Assembly (NCBI GenBank): GCA_035079385.1
Contig: JAVHKY010000004.1
Location: 13,733,001 to 13,797,000 of the forward strand
DNA length: 64,000 bases
Direction: 5' to 3'
Source of the DNA: Aspidiotus rigidus
Taxonomy: Eukaryota > Arthropoda > Insecta > Hemiptera > Diaspididae
Position numbers and translations under genes: made by a program. Positions within the stretch are counted from its first letter, which is position 1, and each line of letters starts with the position of its first letter. The notes under the pieces were generated by a model that did not search any database, was not told the origin of the DNA, and saw nothing but the letters and a program-made list of their open reading frames with translations. Below are positions 54,000 to 64,000 of this stretch, in pieces.

Positions 54000-55572
54000 A
54001 ATCTAATTTTGAGCGAATAAGACTTTTGTATAGAAGAAGGAGTAACTTTCTGTTGCAGCCTTTAGATGGATGAGATATGTATTTTATTATGTTTAGAGCG
54101 CGTGAGCATTTGGCTTTGAGGGTTTTAATGGGGGGGGGGGGGCAGGTAAGTTTTTGCTCAAAATGTAAGCCGAGAAGTTTGCCGTAGTTACGAGATGGGA
54201 TTTGGAAGTTTTGTAGAATTAGAGGAGGTAAGGAGGGGATAGGATTTCTTTTTTTGAAAATAACTGAGTAGGTTTTCGAGGAAGAAAATCTGAATCCTCT
54301 TTTTGATGTCCATGTAGTGATTGAGTTAAGGGTATCCTGTAGGAGTCTGTGGGCTCTGTGCGGATTTTCTGAACGGATAGTGATGTTATAGTCATCAGCG
54401 AAAAGACGCTGGGTGAGGGGGGGGGGGGGGTTACACATTTGGTGATATCATTTATTGCTATTAGAAAAAGTAAGACACTGAAGACTTCTCCTTGAGGGAC
54501 TCCATTTTGGACCGGAAGGGGAGGGGAGGTTATGTTATTGATTCTTACTAGAAGGGTTCTGTCGTTGAGAAAAGTTTGTAGGATGTTAGGGAGGTGGCCT
54601 CGGAGACCAATTTCGTAAAGTTCGGTAGAGATGAGGTGTCTCCATACCCGGGGAAAGGCCTCTTGGAGATCAAAGAATATAGAGTGTAGGGAGGATTTGT
54701 TATTGGTGACATCGTTGATTTGAGATTGGAGATCATAAAGGGGTTGTGTTCCGTCCTTTTCTGAAGCCATATTGGAAGAGAGAGAGGATGTTATTGGATT
54801 ATAGATACCACAAGAGTCTTTTGTTCAGAATTTTTTGAAATAATTTGCCAAGAACGCTAGAAAGGGCTATGGGGCGATATGAGGCAGGGAGGAGAGGGTC
54901 CGAGCCAGGTTTCAATATGGGGAGAATGATGACTGTTTTCCAGAAGATAGGATAGGTGTTTTGTGAAAAAATAGAGTTGGATAAAGAAAGAAGATAAGTG
55001 AGCGAGTTTGGATGGAGATTCTTTATCATGGCCGCGTGAATGTTGTCAAGTCCGGGGGAGGCGTTTCTCAGATTTTTATTTATAGTATTCGATAATTCGT
55101 TTTCGGAGATGGGGAGGTTGTATGGAAGAGATTCATTTGGAGGAGGATCAAAAGATATATCAAATTTTTCTTGTTGGAGTTTGTATTCTAAAAAGTCGGA
55201 GTCGTAGTTAGCGTTGGAGGATACTGAGGTATAATGTTTAGCTAGGATTTCGGAGATGAGTAGGGGATCTGAGGTTATTGAGTGATCTGTTTTTAGTTGA
55301 CTGATAGAACGAAAAGGACCATTACCCGTGAGTTTTTTAATATCTCTCCACATGGTGGAGATAGACACAGGATGGTTCAACCCCACTACAAATGTACTCC
55401 AGGACTGTTTCTTACCGGAACGGACCAGGACTCTTGCTTTCGCGCGGGCTTTTTTGTATAGGATCAAGTCGGATTGGGTGCGAGTGGAGTTGTACGTGCG
55501 GAGGACGAATTGATTTGATAAATGATGACTTGACGGTAAACTAGGGTACCTAATGGTCGTATTCGACTGCAT
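54000..55572 (-). pseudogene. LINE reverse transcriptase domain
   Basis: Frame 55572-54799: SWSTFVVGLNHP, NASPGLDNIHAAMIKNL, SDPLLPASYRPIALSSVL, GKLFQKILNKRLLW (RT fingers). Frame 54770-54219: SIFFDLQEAFPRVWRHLIS (motif A) and VPQGEVFSVLLFLIAINDI (motif B; the usual S of VPQGS is E). Frame 54438-53884: RLFADDYNITI (motif C), YGKLLGLHFEQKL and KGCNRKLLLLLYKSLIRSKL. Three frames are needed, with breaks near 54785 and a G-run at 54418-54430 (which may be a homopolymer sequencing error). The same protein lies decayed at 7.2-8.3 kb. Confidence 0.85.
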
Positions 55573-55585
55573 TATATATCTAGAG

Positions 55586-55948
55586 CAGGTCTGCTCAGCC
55601 TGCGGGCCGCATGTGGCCTGCGAAGCACTCTCGTGCGGCCCGCGAAAGAAATTTAGAAAACCAAAAAAGTAGTAGAAACCTTACGATTTCATGACACGAT
55701 TTGATTTCATAATACAAGTAGGATACAAAAAATAGAAAAAAAAAAATGTTGAAAAAATAGGAAAGTAATCTAATCAATGTGATGGCTGTCTTTGTTTTTC
55801 AGCTGCGAGTTCAGGAATATTTCCCCTTTAATTATCGTTCTACATTACAATAAAATCGTTATTAAATATAGGTAAACGATTTGCGGCCCGCGGAAATTTC
55901 GGGAGACACAGATGCGGCCCGCGAGTCGTAAAAGGTTGAGCAGGCCTG
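55586..55948. mobile_element. hAT MITE, 363 bp, perfect 8-bp TSD
   Basis: The ends CAGGTCTGCTCAGCCTGCGG and …GGTTGAGCAGGCCTG are inverted repeats with GGCCGC-rich subterminal sequence. ATCTAGAG is repeated exactly at 55578-55585 and 55949-55956. No transposase remains. It sits at the 5' end of the LINE. Confidence 0.9.
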
Positions 55949-55956
55949 ATCTAGAG

Positions 55957-56653
55957 AGAAAGGGAGGTCCACTCGACAACCATCACTCTCCGAATTCCCA
56001 CGACTGATGACCTTTAACAACCCTCGATAGTCGTCGAGTACCAATCAAGATTACCTACTAAAATCGACATTAATGCAGCGAGACTATACGTTCATTGGAA
56101 TTACATTTACCGAGGAAGTACACGACGCGATACAAATCCTACTACACTCGCACGTTTTCATTATAAATTATGTGTTTTATTACTTTCAGTACACTTGTTG
56201 CAAATAAACTTCACACCACATTTCGGTGTCTGCAGTAACGAGTTTCAATATTTGTTTTTTATTAGCGTACAATGCAAGAATATTATAGCACTGCAAAAAG
56301 CCGTTCACCGCACGTTCTCTGCAGACGCGGATGGAAAAATTTTTCAATTTATTCAGCTTTCGTGAGTCACGCTCGACGAAACAGCTGATTTCCAGAGGGA
56401 GTGGAAGCATTGTACCTCGTTGGATCTTCCGAGGATGTGAATCTGTATTTTTTAAAAAACGCAGCTGTACACAAACGAGACGTCGAATTTGGAACGCGTG
56501 TATAATACCTTCTGTACAAAACATATATCGGTAAAATTTACTACATTATGAATTTATTATACACGCTGTATCTTTATGCATAGTAGGTAGGTACCGTATA
56601 GGTGAACGATAGTAAATAATTACAATATAATTGACGAGGTATACGTTCGCAAT
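55957..56653. other. Possible 3' UTR and unassigned DNA
   Basis: If the exon candidate at 56654-56884 is real, its 3' UTR runs left from 56653; on the minus strand AATAAA occurs near 56555 and 56340. The opposite 112- and 67-codon frames at 56186-56534 show no domain. Confidence 0.3.
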
Positions 56654-56884
56654 TTACGAAACAATACAATCAACTTCATTGCCGGCAGGTTGTACATTCA
56701 ATAAAGTCGCGATGCCTCTCACTAGATAAGTCATCGTGCCGAAACTACCGCTGGGTGCACTATCGTAGAACAGTTGACAAATGTGCGCTGCTCCAGCGCA
56801 TATCAGACCTCCTTCGGTAGTCGATAGATCTCGTTCGTGTTCCGGCTTCGCGCAACATAGTGTAGCATCTCCGTTAATATCCAT
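56654..56884 (-). CDS. Candidate terminal exon of a host gene
   Basis: The minus frame (76 codons) has balanced amino-acid composition, unlike the repeat frames: [58 protein letters not shown], then [17 protein letters not shown] and TAA. Upstream of the ATG, TTATTTATCTAG could be a splice acceptor, so the ATG need not be the start. Downstream AATAAA is present. I do not recognise the protein. GC content is higher than in the flanks, which supports coding. No upstream exon was identified. Confidence 0.4.
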   Translation of the reverse strand: MDINGDATLCCAKPEHERDLSTTEGGLICAGAAHICQLFYDSAPSGSFGTMTYLVRGIATLLNVQPAGNEVDCIVS

Positions 56885-57800
56885 CTAGATAAATAATGCA
56901 ACCCGAAAAAAAAATAAATGAATGAATAAAAAAAAGTCGTAAGAATGAGGAGAAAAAGTTATGAGACATACACGAAGCAGCAAAGATAATAGAATACAGC
57001 AATATGTACTAATTGTTAAGTTACTCGTTTACAGAGGTAGAGATGCCGGTAAATACCAACGACACATACTTTTTACATATTATGTATGTATACAGTACCT
57101 ATTGGATTTAGGGAACCGCGTACTTTGCGCCCTCCCGTTTCGACATATTCGTTAATTCTATTCATACGCATGTTTCTCGAAGTACCTATACTGTATGGCA
57201 CCTTATTTGCCCAGTGCCACGAGAATATCTTATGTACCACTTGCACCGTTTGTACCGAATACTACACCTATAGGTCCACCGTAGCTTACCAACTGTGAAA
57301 TTAAAAGCTTATTGTTTCAGTTGCACGAGACTCGAGTATGCGTAGAATATAAATGGGAATTAAGGTCAAACTCTGAGAAGAGAAAGAGAAATAGGGAGAA
57401 CATTTTGTCCGTAATTTGCGCAGATCAACTTTTTCTCTACAACTGATATTAATTTCTTCACACAAAATTTGCCGAATACAATGAAGTACATTCGATACAA
57501 AACCTATAGATAAGATTGTTTACGGCAAATCTAACGTCAATACGTATGTGGTGATAATATGTTTACAAATAAAAAATGGAGTCTACATCACGGAAAATTA
57601 CTGAAATAAAAAAAAAAGATGTCATCATACTTATACATTGTATAGACCGTTTTGTTGCTCGCAATTAGGTGAAACAATCAACACCGTGATTTGACGGCAA
57701 AATTGATTTTCAACTGTCTCGACTGTAAGGTGAAAAGTTCAGCGACAGAACAATCTTGCAAAAAGGCTCAACACATGGTGATCCCATAATAAATATGAAA
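56885..57800. other. Unassigned sequence, possible intron
   Basis: No gene recognised; short frames only. Confidence 0.35.
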
Positions 57801-57801
57801 G

Positions 57802-59455
57802 AGGAATACTCCGACGTGGAGTAAAACATGCAAACCGCAGAAATAATGAAAAGACGACGAGCGCTTTCGGTTAAACAACCATCTTCAAGCCTGAAATGAA
57901 AGCAACTGATGAACAAAAGAGAAGAACGAGGTATTAAGATCGTCCAAACGAGAAATCACGGTGTGAGTCATAAACCAGTTCGATCAGGCCATCTTCCGGA
58001 ATGTACGAATTGAGTACAGTGATACCGTCGGTGTTGAGATGACGAATTATCTCTATATTCTCGAGGGCGATACGCTTACGGTAGGAATTCTCCTTATGGA
58101 GGAGCTTTTCGGATCCCTCGCGGAAGCTGTGACCACTGTTTATTAAGTGATCGGCGAAGGCTGACACCCTCAAGTGTCCCTTCTTCCAAGACTTCAGGTG
58201 CACAGCTACTCGAACTTTCATTTGGCGGCTGGTCTCACCAATATAAAAGCCTCCACAATCCTCACACTCCAACTTATACACACCACTCCTCTCACCGACA
58301 GGTATGGGGTCTTCAGTCTCACAAACAACCTCTTGACTGTGGTAGGGTTGTAAAACGCGGGTCTGAAGCCAAACGGGCGGAGGGCCCGACCCAATTGCTG
58401 GGAGAACTTCCCCAAGAAAGGGAGACTGATCCAAAGCAAACGGCGATCACGGATCGTGTCTCAGGGGAGGGTGGTGGTGGAATCTAGGAGGCCCCCCGTA
58501 ACTTTCCTCCGAACCATCACGTCAACATCGACATTGACCCCATTCACTCTGGCCAGGTGTTTTATTGTGATTAACTCTTTCTTAAAGGCAGACTGACTCA
58601 AAGGAATACGAGTCAGTCTGTGAACTAGGCTATGAAAAGCAGCCATCTTGTCAGCAACAGGACCGAACGAACCACCGTGGACTAAAACATCGGTCGTAGT
58701 ATCTTTCCTGTAAATTCCAAACTTATGGATACCATCTATTATAGAGATCGATAAATCCAAAAAGTTAATGGAAAATACCCCTATTTCCAACGTAAATTTG
58801 ATGGAAGGGTACCAGGAATTGAGATACCTCAGAAACTCACCAAGGAGATCTGGGTGACCAGTCCAGGTACATAGAACGTCATCAACATACCTGTGCCAAT
58901 AATGAATATGATTAAGTAACACCGGGTTCGAGGAAAAGAGGTCAAGTTCAAACTTGGACATGAAAATTTCGGATATGAGAGAGCCTAGTGGTGAATTCAA
59001 TGGGGATCCCTACTTCGTCAGGGAACTCGAAAAATTTCCCTTCAAATTTACAGTAGTTGGGGGACCAGCAAGTATTTAGAAGATCGAAAAATTCGTGAAG
59101 CTCATTATGGAGAATGTTGGCTTTGACGAGTAGCTCACCCATACGCTGGATAGTAGCAGCCTTAGGAATATTCGGGAACAAACCAACAACATCAAACGAG
59201 CAGATGGTCGTTCCCGGGGGAAGACTTACATCCTTGAGGACGTCAGTCAAAGAGGCCGAGACCGAATGAGGAGATTCAAAATCAATTCGATTTTTGAACC
59301 AACGGTCAAAGAAATTGGCAAGGAGGTAGGTAGGAGAGGAGACGAAACAAACGACGGGTCGCATCGGGGGATTGTTCTTATGCACTTTAGGCAGCCCGTA
59401 CAGGAGGGGGGTGTGGGGTTAGGTACAAGGAGGGTTTTTTGACATGTTCCATGTC
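57802..59455 (-). pseudogene. PLE-A copy, 5'-truncated, lightly damaged
   Basis: Minus-sense copy almost identical to 4952-6572: LYGLPKVHK, SFDVVGLFPNIP, motif C HRYVDDVLCTW, thumb, GIY-YIG (SGVYKLECEDC … FYIGETSRQ). Lesions seen: an extra base at motif B (GIPIEFTTRL in place of GIPIGSPLG, about 58995), CGA to TGA in LPRDT (about 58465), one base lost near 58317 before DPIPV, and two codons missing in HSVLNSAS. It extends slightly further 5' than the 5-kb copy (KTLLVPNPTPP). The 3' end has the same ribozyme-like motif and terminal hairpin. It is a single-orientation insertion. Confidence 0.9.
57859..57890 (-). ncRNA. Hammerhead-ribozyme-like motif (PLE-A)
   Basis: Minus strand: GGC, UUGAAGA, U, GGUU-GUUU-AACC, GAAA, GCGCUC, GUC. 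The core differs from CUGAAGA only at C3 (U). Helix I GGC/GUC is possible. Confidence 0.5.
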
Positions 59456-59568
59456 TTTTCTCTCGCCAGACCCCGATTTTGAAACTCGCGAGTACACCCC
59501 CCCTCCCCCCCCGTCAAGAGAAATCTCTAACCAGTGGGTGATTCAGAAATTCGCGAGTACACCCCGCG

Positions 59569-59587
59569 TAATAATAATAATCAATAA

Positions 59588-59660
<73 letters not shown>

Positions 59661-59987
59661 AAATAATTAAATAAATAAATAATTCAATAAATAAATAATT
59701 AAATAATTAAATAAATAAATAATTGAATGAATAAATAAATAAATAAATAATTAAATAATTAAATAAATAAATAATTAAATAAATAAATAATTAAACAAAT
59801 AAATAATTAAATATTTAAATCAATAAATAATTAAATAATTAAATAAATAAATAAATAATTAAATAATTAAATAATTAAATAAATAAATAATTAAATAAAT
59901 AAATAATTAAATAAATAAATAATTAAATAATTAAATAATTAAATGATTAAATAATTAAATAAATAAATAATATAATAAATAAATATA

Positions 59988-60024
<37 letters not shown>

Positions 60025-60091
60025 AAATAATTAAATAAATAAATAATTAAATAAATAAATAATTAAATAAATAAATAAATAATTAAATAAT
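59569..60091. repeat. (AAAT)n / AATTAAATA microsatellite
   Basis: About 520 bp of AAAT tetranucleotides, pure at the left (59588-59656) and mixed with AATTAAAT words to the right; it runs directly into the 45-bp array. Confidence 0.95.
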
Positions 60092-61800
60092 CCCCTTCTA
60101 TCATATATAGCTCGAGAGTCGAAATTTTTCTAAGTCCCTCTCCTATCATATATGGCTCGAGAGTCGAAATTTTTCTAAGTCCCTCTCCTATCATATATGG
60201 CTCGAGAGTCGAAATTTTTCCAAGTCCCCCTTCTATCATATATGGCTTGAGAGTCGAAATTTTTCTAACTCCCTATCATATATGGCTTGAGAGTCGAAAT
60301 TTTTCTAAGTCCCTCTCCTATCATATATGGCTCGAGAGTCGAAATTTTTCTAAGTCCCTCTCCTATCATATATGGCTCGAGAGTCGAAATTTTTCCAAGT
60401 CCCCCTTCTATCATATATGGCTTGAGAGTCGAAATTTTTCTAAGTCCCTATCATATATGGCTTGAGAGTCGAAATTTTTCTAAGTCCCTCTCCTATCATA
60501 TATGGCTCGAGAGTCGAAATTTTTCTAAGTTCCTCTCCTATCATATATGGCTCGAGAGTCGAAATTTTTCCAAGTCCCCCTTGTATCATATATGGCTCGA
60601 GAGTCGAAATTCTTCTAAGTCCCTCTCCTATCATATATGGCTCGAGAGTCGAAATTTTTCTAAGTCCCTCTCCTATCATATATGGCTCGAGAGTCGAAAT
60701 TTTTCTAAGTCCCCCTTCTATCATATATGGCTCGAGAGTCGAAATTCTTCCAAGTCCCTCTCCTATCATATATGGCTCGAGAGTCGAAATTTTTCTAAGT
60801 CCCCCTTGTATCATATATGGCTCGAGAGTCGAAATTCTTCTAAGTCCCTCTCCTATCATATATGGCTCGAGAGTCGAAATTTTTCTAAGTCCCTCTCCTA
60901 TCATATATGGCTCGAGAGTCGAAATTTTTCTAAGTCCCCCTTCTATCATATATGGCTCGAGAGTCGAAATTCTTCCAAGTCCCTCTCCTATCATATATGG
61001 CTCGAGAGTCGAAATTTTTCTAAGTCCCCCTTGTATCATATATGGCTCGAGAGTCGAAATTCTTCTAAGTCCCTCTCCTATCATATATGGCTCGAGAGTC
61101 GAAATTTTTCTAAGTCCCCCTTCTATCATATATGGCTCGAGAGTCGAAATTCTTCCAAGTCCCTCTCCTATCATATATGGCTTGAGAGTAAGTCCCCCTT
61201 GTATCATATATGGAGTCGAAATTTTTCCAAGTCCCCCTTCTATCATATATGGCTCGAGAGTCGAAATTCTTCTAAGTCCCTCTCCTATCATATATGGCTC
61301 GAGAGTCGAAATTTTCCTAAGTCCCCCTTCTATCATATATAGCTCGAGAGTCGAAATTTTTCCAAGTCCCCCTTCTATCATATATGGCTTGAGAGTCGAA
61401 ATTTTTCTAAGTCTCTCTCCTATCATATATGGCTCGAGAGTCGAAATTTTTCTAAGTCCCTCTCCTATCATTATATGGCTCGAGAGTCGAAATTTTTCTA
61501 AGTCCCTCTCCTATCATATATGGCTCGAGAGTCGAAATTTTTCTAAGTCCCCCTTGTATCATATATGGCTCGAGAGTCGAAATTCTTCCAAGTCCCTCTC
61601 CTATCATATATGGCTTGAGAGTCCAAATTTTTCTAAGTCCCCCTTGTATCATATATGGCTCGAGAGTCGAAATTCTTCTAAGTCCCTCTCCTATCATATA
61701 TGGCTCGAGAGTCGAAATTTTTCTAAGTTTTTCGCTGGACGGCGGACGGCGGACGGCGCACGGCAGATTTCTCAGATAGCCCCCCATAAAACAGGTTCCC
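60090..61800. repeat. 45-bp minisatellite array, block 7, with 225-bp higher-order repeat
   Basis: About 36 tandem units of CTCGAGAGTCGAAATTTTTC-TAAGTCCCTCTCCTATCATA-TATGG. The variant CCCCCTTGTATC recurs at 60581, 60806 and 61031, so five-unit groups of 225 bp repeat. Since 45 is 15 codons, frames stay open for up to 452 codons plus and 343 codons minus (units read VEIFLSPSPIIYGSR, SLSYHIWLESRNFSK, MIGEGLRKISTLEPY); these are not genes. The array ends with GGACGGCGGACGGCGGACGG, CCCCCCATAAAACAGG and TTCCCTGTTAA at 61800. Confidence 0.95.
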
Positions 61801-61890
61801 TGTTAAAATTAAATAATTAAATAATTAAATAAATAAATAATTAAATAAATAAATAATTAAATAATTAATAAAATTAATAATTAGAAAATT
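61801..61890. repeat. AATTAAAT microsatellite
   Basis: AATTAAATAATTAAAT-type sequence directly after the junction word. Confidence 0.9.
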
Positions 61891-61894
61891 TTCT

Positions 61895-63478
61895 AAGTCC
61901 CTCTTCCTATCATATATGGCTGGATAGTCGAAATTTTTCCAAGTCCCCTATACTTGAATTGTCTCATACCATTCCAATACAACAGCGAGACAGGGGGCGA
62001 ACGAGCGGAGCGAGTTCGCGCTACCTCATATTTCTCAAAAAAGACTTGAATTTTCTCATACCATTCCAATACAACAACGAGATCACTCATTCGCCCCACC
62101 GAAAGTTGATACCTCAAAATATAGAACACCCATAATTACCTCAAAATATTTCTCATACAAGACTTATACGACGCCAAGATAGGTAAAGGGGTAAACGAAT
62201 AATATCTCACGAACACTTGACCTAGTAGAAGAATTAATAATAAATAAATAAATGAATAAATAAATAAATAAATAGATAAATAAATAAATAGATAAATAAA
62301 TAAATAAATAAATAAATAGATGAATAAATAAATAAATAAATAATATTGAATAATTAAATAATGAAATAATAAAATAATTGAATAATTAAATAATTAAATA
62401 ATTAAATAAATAAATAATTAAATAATTAAATAATTAAATAAATAAAGGCTGAATAGTCGAAATTTTTCCAAGTCCCCTAGACTTGAATTGCCTCACACCA
62501 TTCCAATACAACAGCGAGACAGGGGGAGAACGAGCGGAGCGAGTTCGCGCTACCTCATATTTCTCATAGAAGACTTATTCGACGTCAAGATAGGTAAAGT
62601 TTTCCAAGTCCCTCTTCCTATCATATATGGCTGGATAGTCGAAATTTTTCCAAGTCCCCTAGACTCGAATTGTCTCATACCATTCCAATACAACAGCGAG
62701 ATCGCTCGTTCGCTCCACCGAAAGTTGATACCTCAAAATATGAAACACCCATAATTACCTCAAAATATTTCTCATACAAGACTTATACGACGCCAAGATA
62801 GGTAAAGGGGTAAACGAATAATATCTCACGAACACTTGACCTAGTAGAAGAATTAATAATAAATAAATAAATGAATAAATAAATAAATAAATAGATAAAT
62901 AAATAAATAGATAAATAAATAAATAAATAAATAAATAGATGAATAAATAAATAAATAAATAATATTGAATAATTAAATAATGAAATAATAAAATAATTGA
63001 ATAATTAAATAATTAAATAATTAAATAAATAAATAATTAAATAATTAAATAATTAAATAAATAAAGGCTGAATAGTCGAAATTTTTCCAAGTCCCCTAGA
63101 CTTGAATTGCCTCACACCATTCCAATACAACAGCGAGACAGGGGGAGAACGAGCGGAGCGAGTTCGCGCTACCTCATATTTCTCATAGAAGACTTATTCG
63201 ACGTCAAGATAGGTAAAGTTTTCCAAGTCCCTCTTCCTATCATATATGGCTGGATAGTCGAAATTTTTCCAAGTCCCCTAGACTCGAATTGTCTCATACC
63301 ATTCCAATACAACAGCGAGATCGCTCGTTCGCTCCACCGAAAGTTGATACCTCAAAATATGAAACACCCATAATTACCTCAAAATATTTCTCATACAAGA
63401 CTTATACGACGCCAAGATAGGTAAAGGGGTAAACGAATAATATCTCACGAACACTTGATCTAGTACAAGAATTAATAA

Positions 63479-63514
<36 letters not shown>

Positions 63515-63780
63515 ATTCAATAATTAAATAATTAAATAACTAAATAATTAAATAATTGAATAATTAAATAATTGAATAATTAAATAATTAAATAAATAAA
63601 GGCTGGATAGTCGAAATTTTTCCAACTCCCCTAGACTTGAATTGTCACATACCATTCCAATACAACAGCGAGACAGGGGGCGAACGAGCGGAGCGAGTTC
63701 GCGCTACCTCGTATTTCTCATAGAAGACTTATACGACGGCAAGATAGGTAAGGGGTAAACGAATTTCTTAAATTACGCTC
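61895..63780. repeat. 619-bp tandem duplication with microsatellite cores
   Basis: 62127-62836 and 62746-63455 are the same sequence displaced by 619 bp with no difference that I could find. Each unit has GGCTGAATAGTCGAAATTTT, CTCACACCATTCCAATACAA, GGGGGAGAACGAGCGGAGCG, a single 45-bp minisatellite unit, CATAATTACCTCAAAATATT and a 200-bp (AAAT)n-like tract. Diverged partial units precede (from 61895) and follow (63600-63755). The two identical 88-codon frames at 62488 and 63107 are repeat products. Confidence 0.9.
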
Positions 63781-64000
63781 TTTGGACAGGTAATAGGGGG
63801 GGATTGAAAGATGATCGATGCCGCCTGTGCACTGACCACACTTCTTCGCATTCTGATTTCTCTACGCTTCGTACCAGCGATCGTTTTTCTCAAAACGCGT
63901 TTTTTCGAGATACGCCCTTCTTGATAAGAAGGCTTCAATTAAATAATTAAATAATTTAAACAATTAAATAATTAGTCCGAGAGTCTGTGCGTCCGTGCAA
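63781..64000. other. Unassigned sequence with short AT repeat
   Basis: No gene recognised. AATTAAATAATT at 63938-63975. Confidence 0.4.

Larger units (their letters stand above)
52449..55577 (-). mobile_element. I-group-like LINE, 5'-truncated
   Basis: The element is read from about 55577 to 52449 and ends in a (TAAAA)n-like tail (52449-52487 on the plus strand reads TTTTA repeats). RT, RNase H and a CCHC knuckle are present; the endonuclease and ORF1 are missing because of 5' truncation, the usual outcome of target-primed reverse transcription. RNase H after RT points to the I/R1/LOA side of LINE phylogeny and argues against the Jockey clade proper. The exact clade is not settled. Confidence 0.85.

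Noticed and set aside
60090..61740. CRISPR array
   Set aside because: Units are directly abutting without unique spacers, and the DNA is eukaryotic.
60287..61820. Open frames of 351, 452 and 343 codons on both strands as genes
   Set aside because: They are translations of a 45-bp tandem repeat whose unit is 15 codons; overlapping frames on both strands stay open for the same reason.
62488..63373. Two identical 88-codon proteins
   Set aside because: They are the same frame in two copies of the 619-bp tandem unit and include minisatellite translation.

Overview
The window reads as repeat-dense, AT-rich animal nuclear DNA, most likely from an arthropod. The reasons are four lineages of Penelope-like elements (PLEs) with a C-terminal GIY-YIG domain, an I-group-like LINE carrying RNase H and a CCHC knuckle, hAT, Helitron and ISXO2/Merlin-like DNA transposon remains, long (AAAT)n tracts and kilobases of minisatellite. 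Nothing looks bacterial: there are no operons, no ribosome binding sites and no dense gene packing. The species cannot be named from the sequence alone. No complete host gene was recognised. Two weak exon candidates (23903-23990 plus, 56654-56884 minus) and a CpG-rich stretch (29640-30560) are the best hints of host coding or promoter DNA.

Layout. 1-2.3 kb: unassigned. 2.3-8.9 kb: a nest of PLE and LINE pieces, centred on a 2.9-kb palindromic PLE (3700-6572) with 1250-bp arms and a candidate 12-bp target duplication. 10.56-11.39 kb: a hAT element with a perfect 8-bp target duplication. 12.84-16.1 kb: a minisatellite of about 21 bp with a 645-bp higher-order period. 17.9-18.9 kb: a degraded GTCGA-rich repeat and a cluster of TGACGTCA palindromes. 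18.9-21.8 and 25.1-28.5 kb: a composite family built from a 45-bp minisatellite, a GGACGGC-rich block and an 18-bp junction motif; a foldback element with a hAT copy nested inside it lies in the first of these. 31.2-36.3 kb: ISXO2-like, PLE-B, a 1.07-kb foldback and PLE-C remnants. 38.3-40.7 kb: PLE-B in head-to-head form. 42.6 kb: (TTTA)n. 43.5-46.1 kb: a PLE with a twin-priming-like 5' inversion. 46.8-48.5 kb: a 1.74-kb TIR element flanked by TA, next to a Helitron fragment. 49.7-50.6 kb: a palindrome of about 870 bp. 52.4-55.6 kb: a 5'-truncated LINE on the minus strand. 55.6-55.9 kb: a hAT MITE. 57.8-59.5 kb: another PLE-A copy. 59.6-64 kb: AT microsatellites, the longest 45-bp array (225-bp higher-order unit) and 619-bp tandem duplications.

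The parts connect mainly through retrotransposition. Every PLE group with a preserved 3' region carries a compact hammerhead-ribozyme-like motif there. Three PLE loci carry sense and antisense segments joined near their 5' ends: two look like paired 3'-primed cDNAs and one like an L1-style twin-priming inversion. With the many foldbacks, the window is rich in sequence that would give long double-stranded RNA if transcribed. The most interesting signals are the recurrent inverted PLE architecture with its ribozyme-like ends, and the modular 45-bp/CAGGGAACCTGTTTTATG family, which resembles Drosophila foldback elements in having long inverted arms made of tandem repeats.
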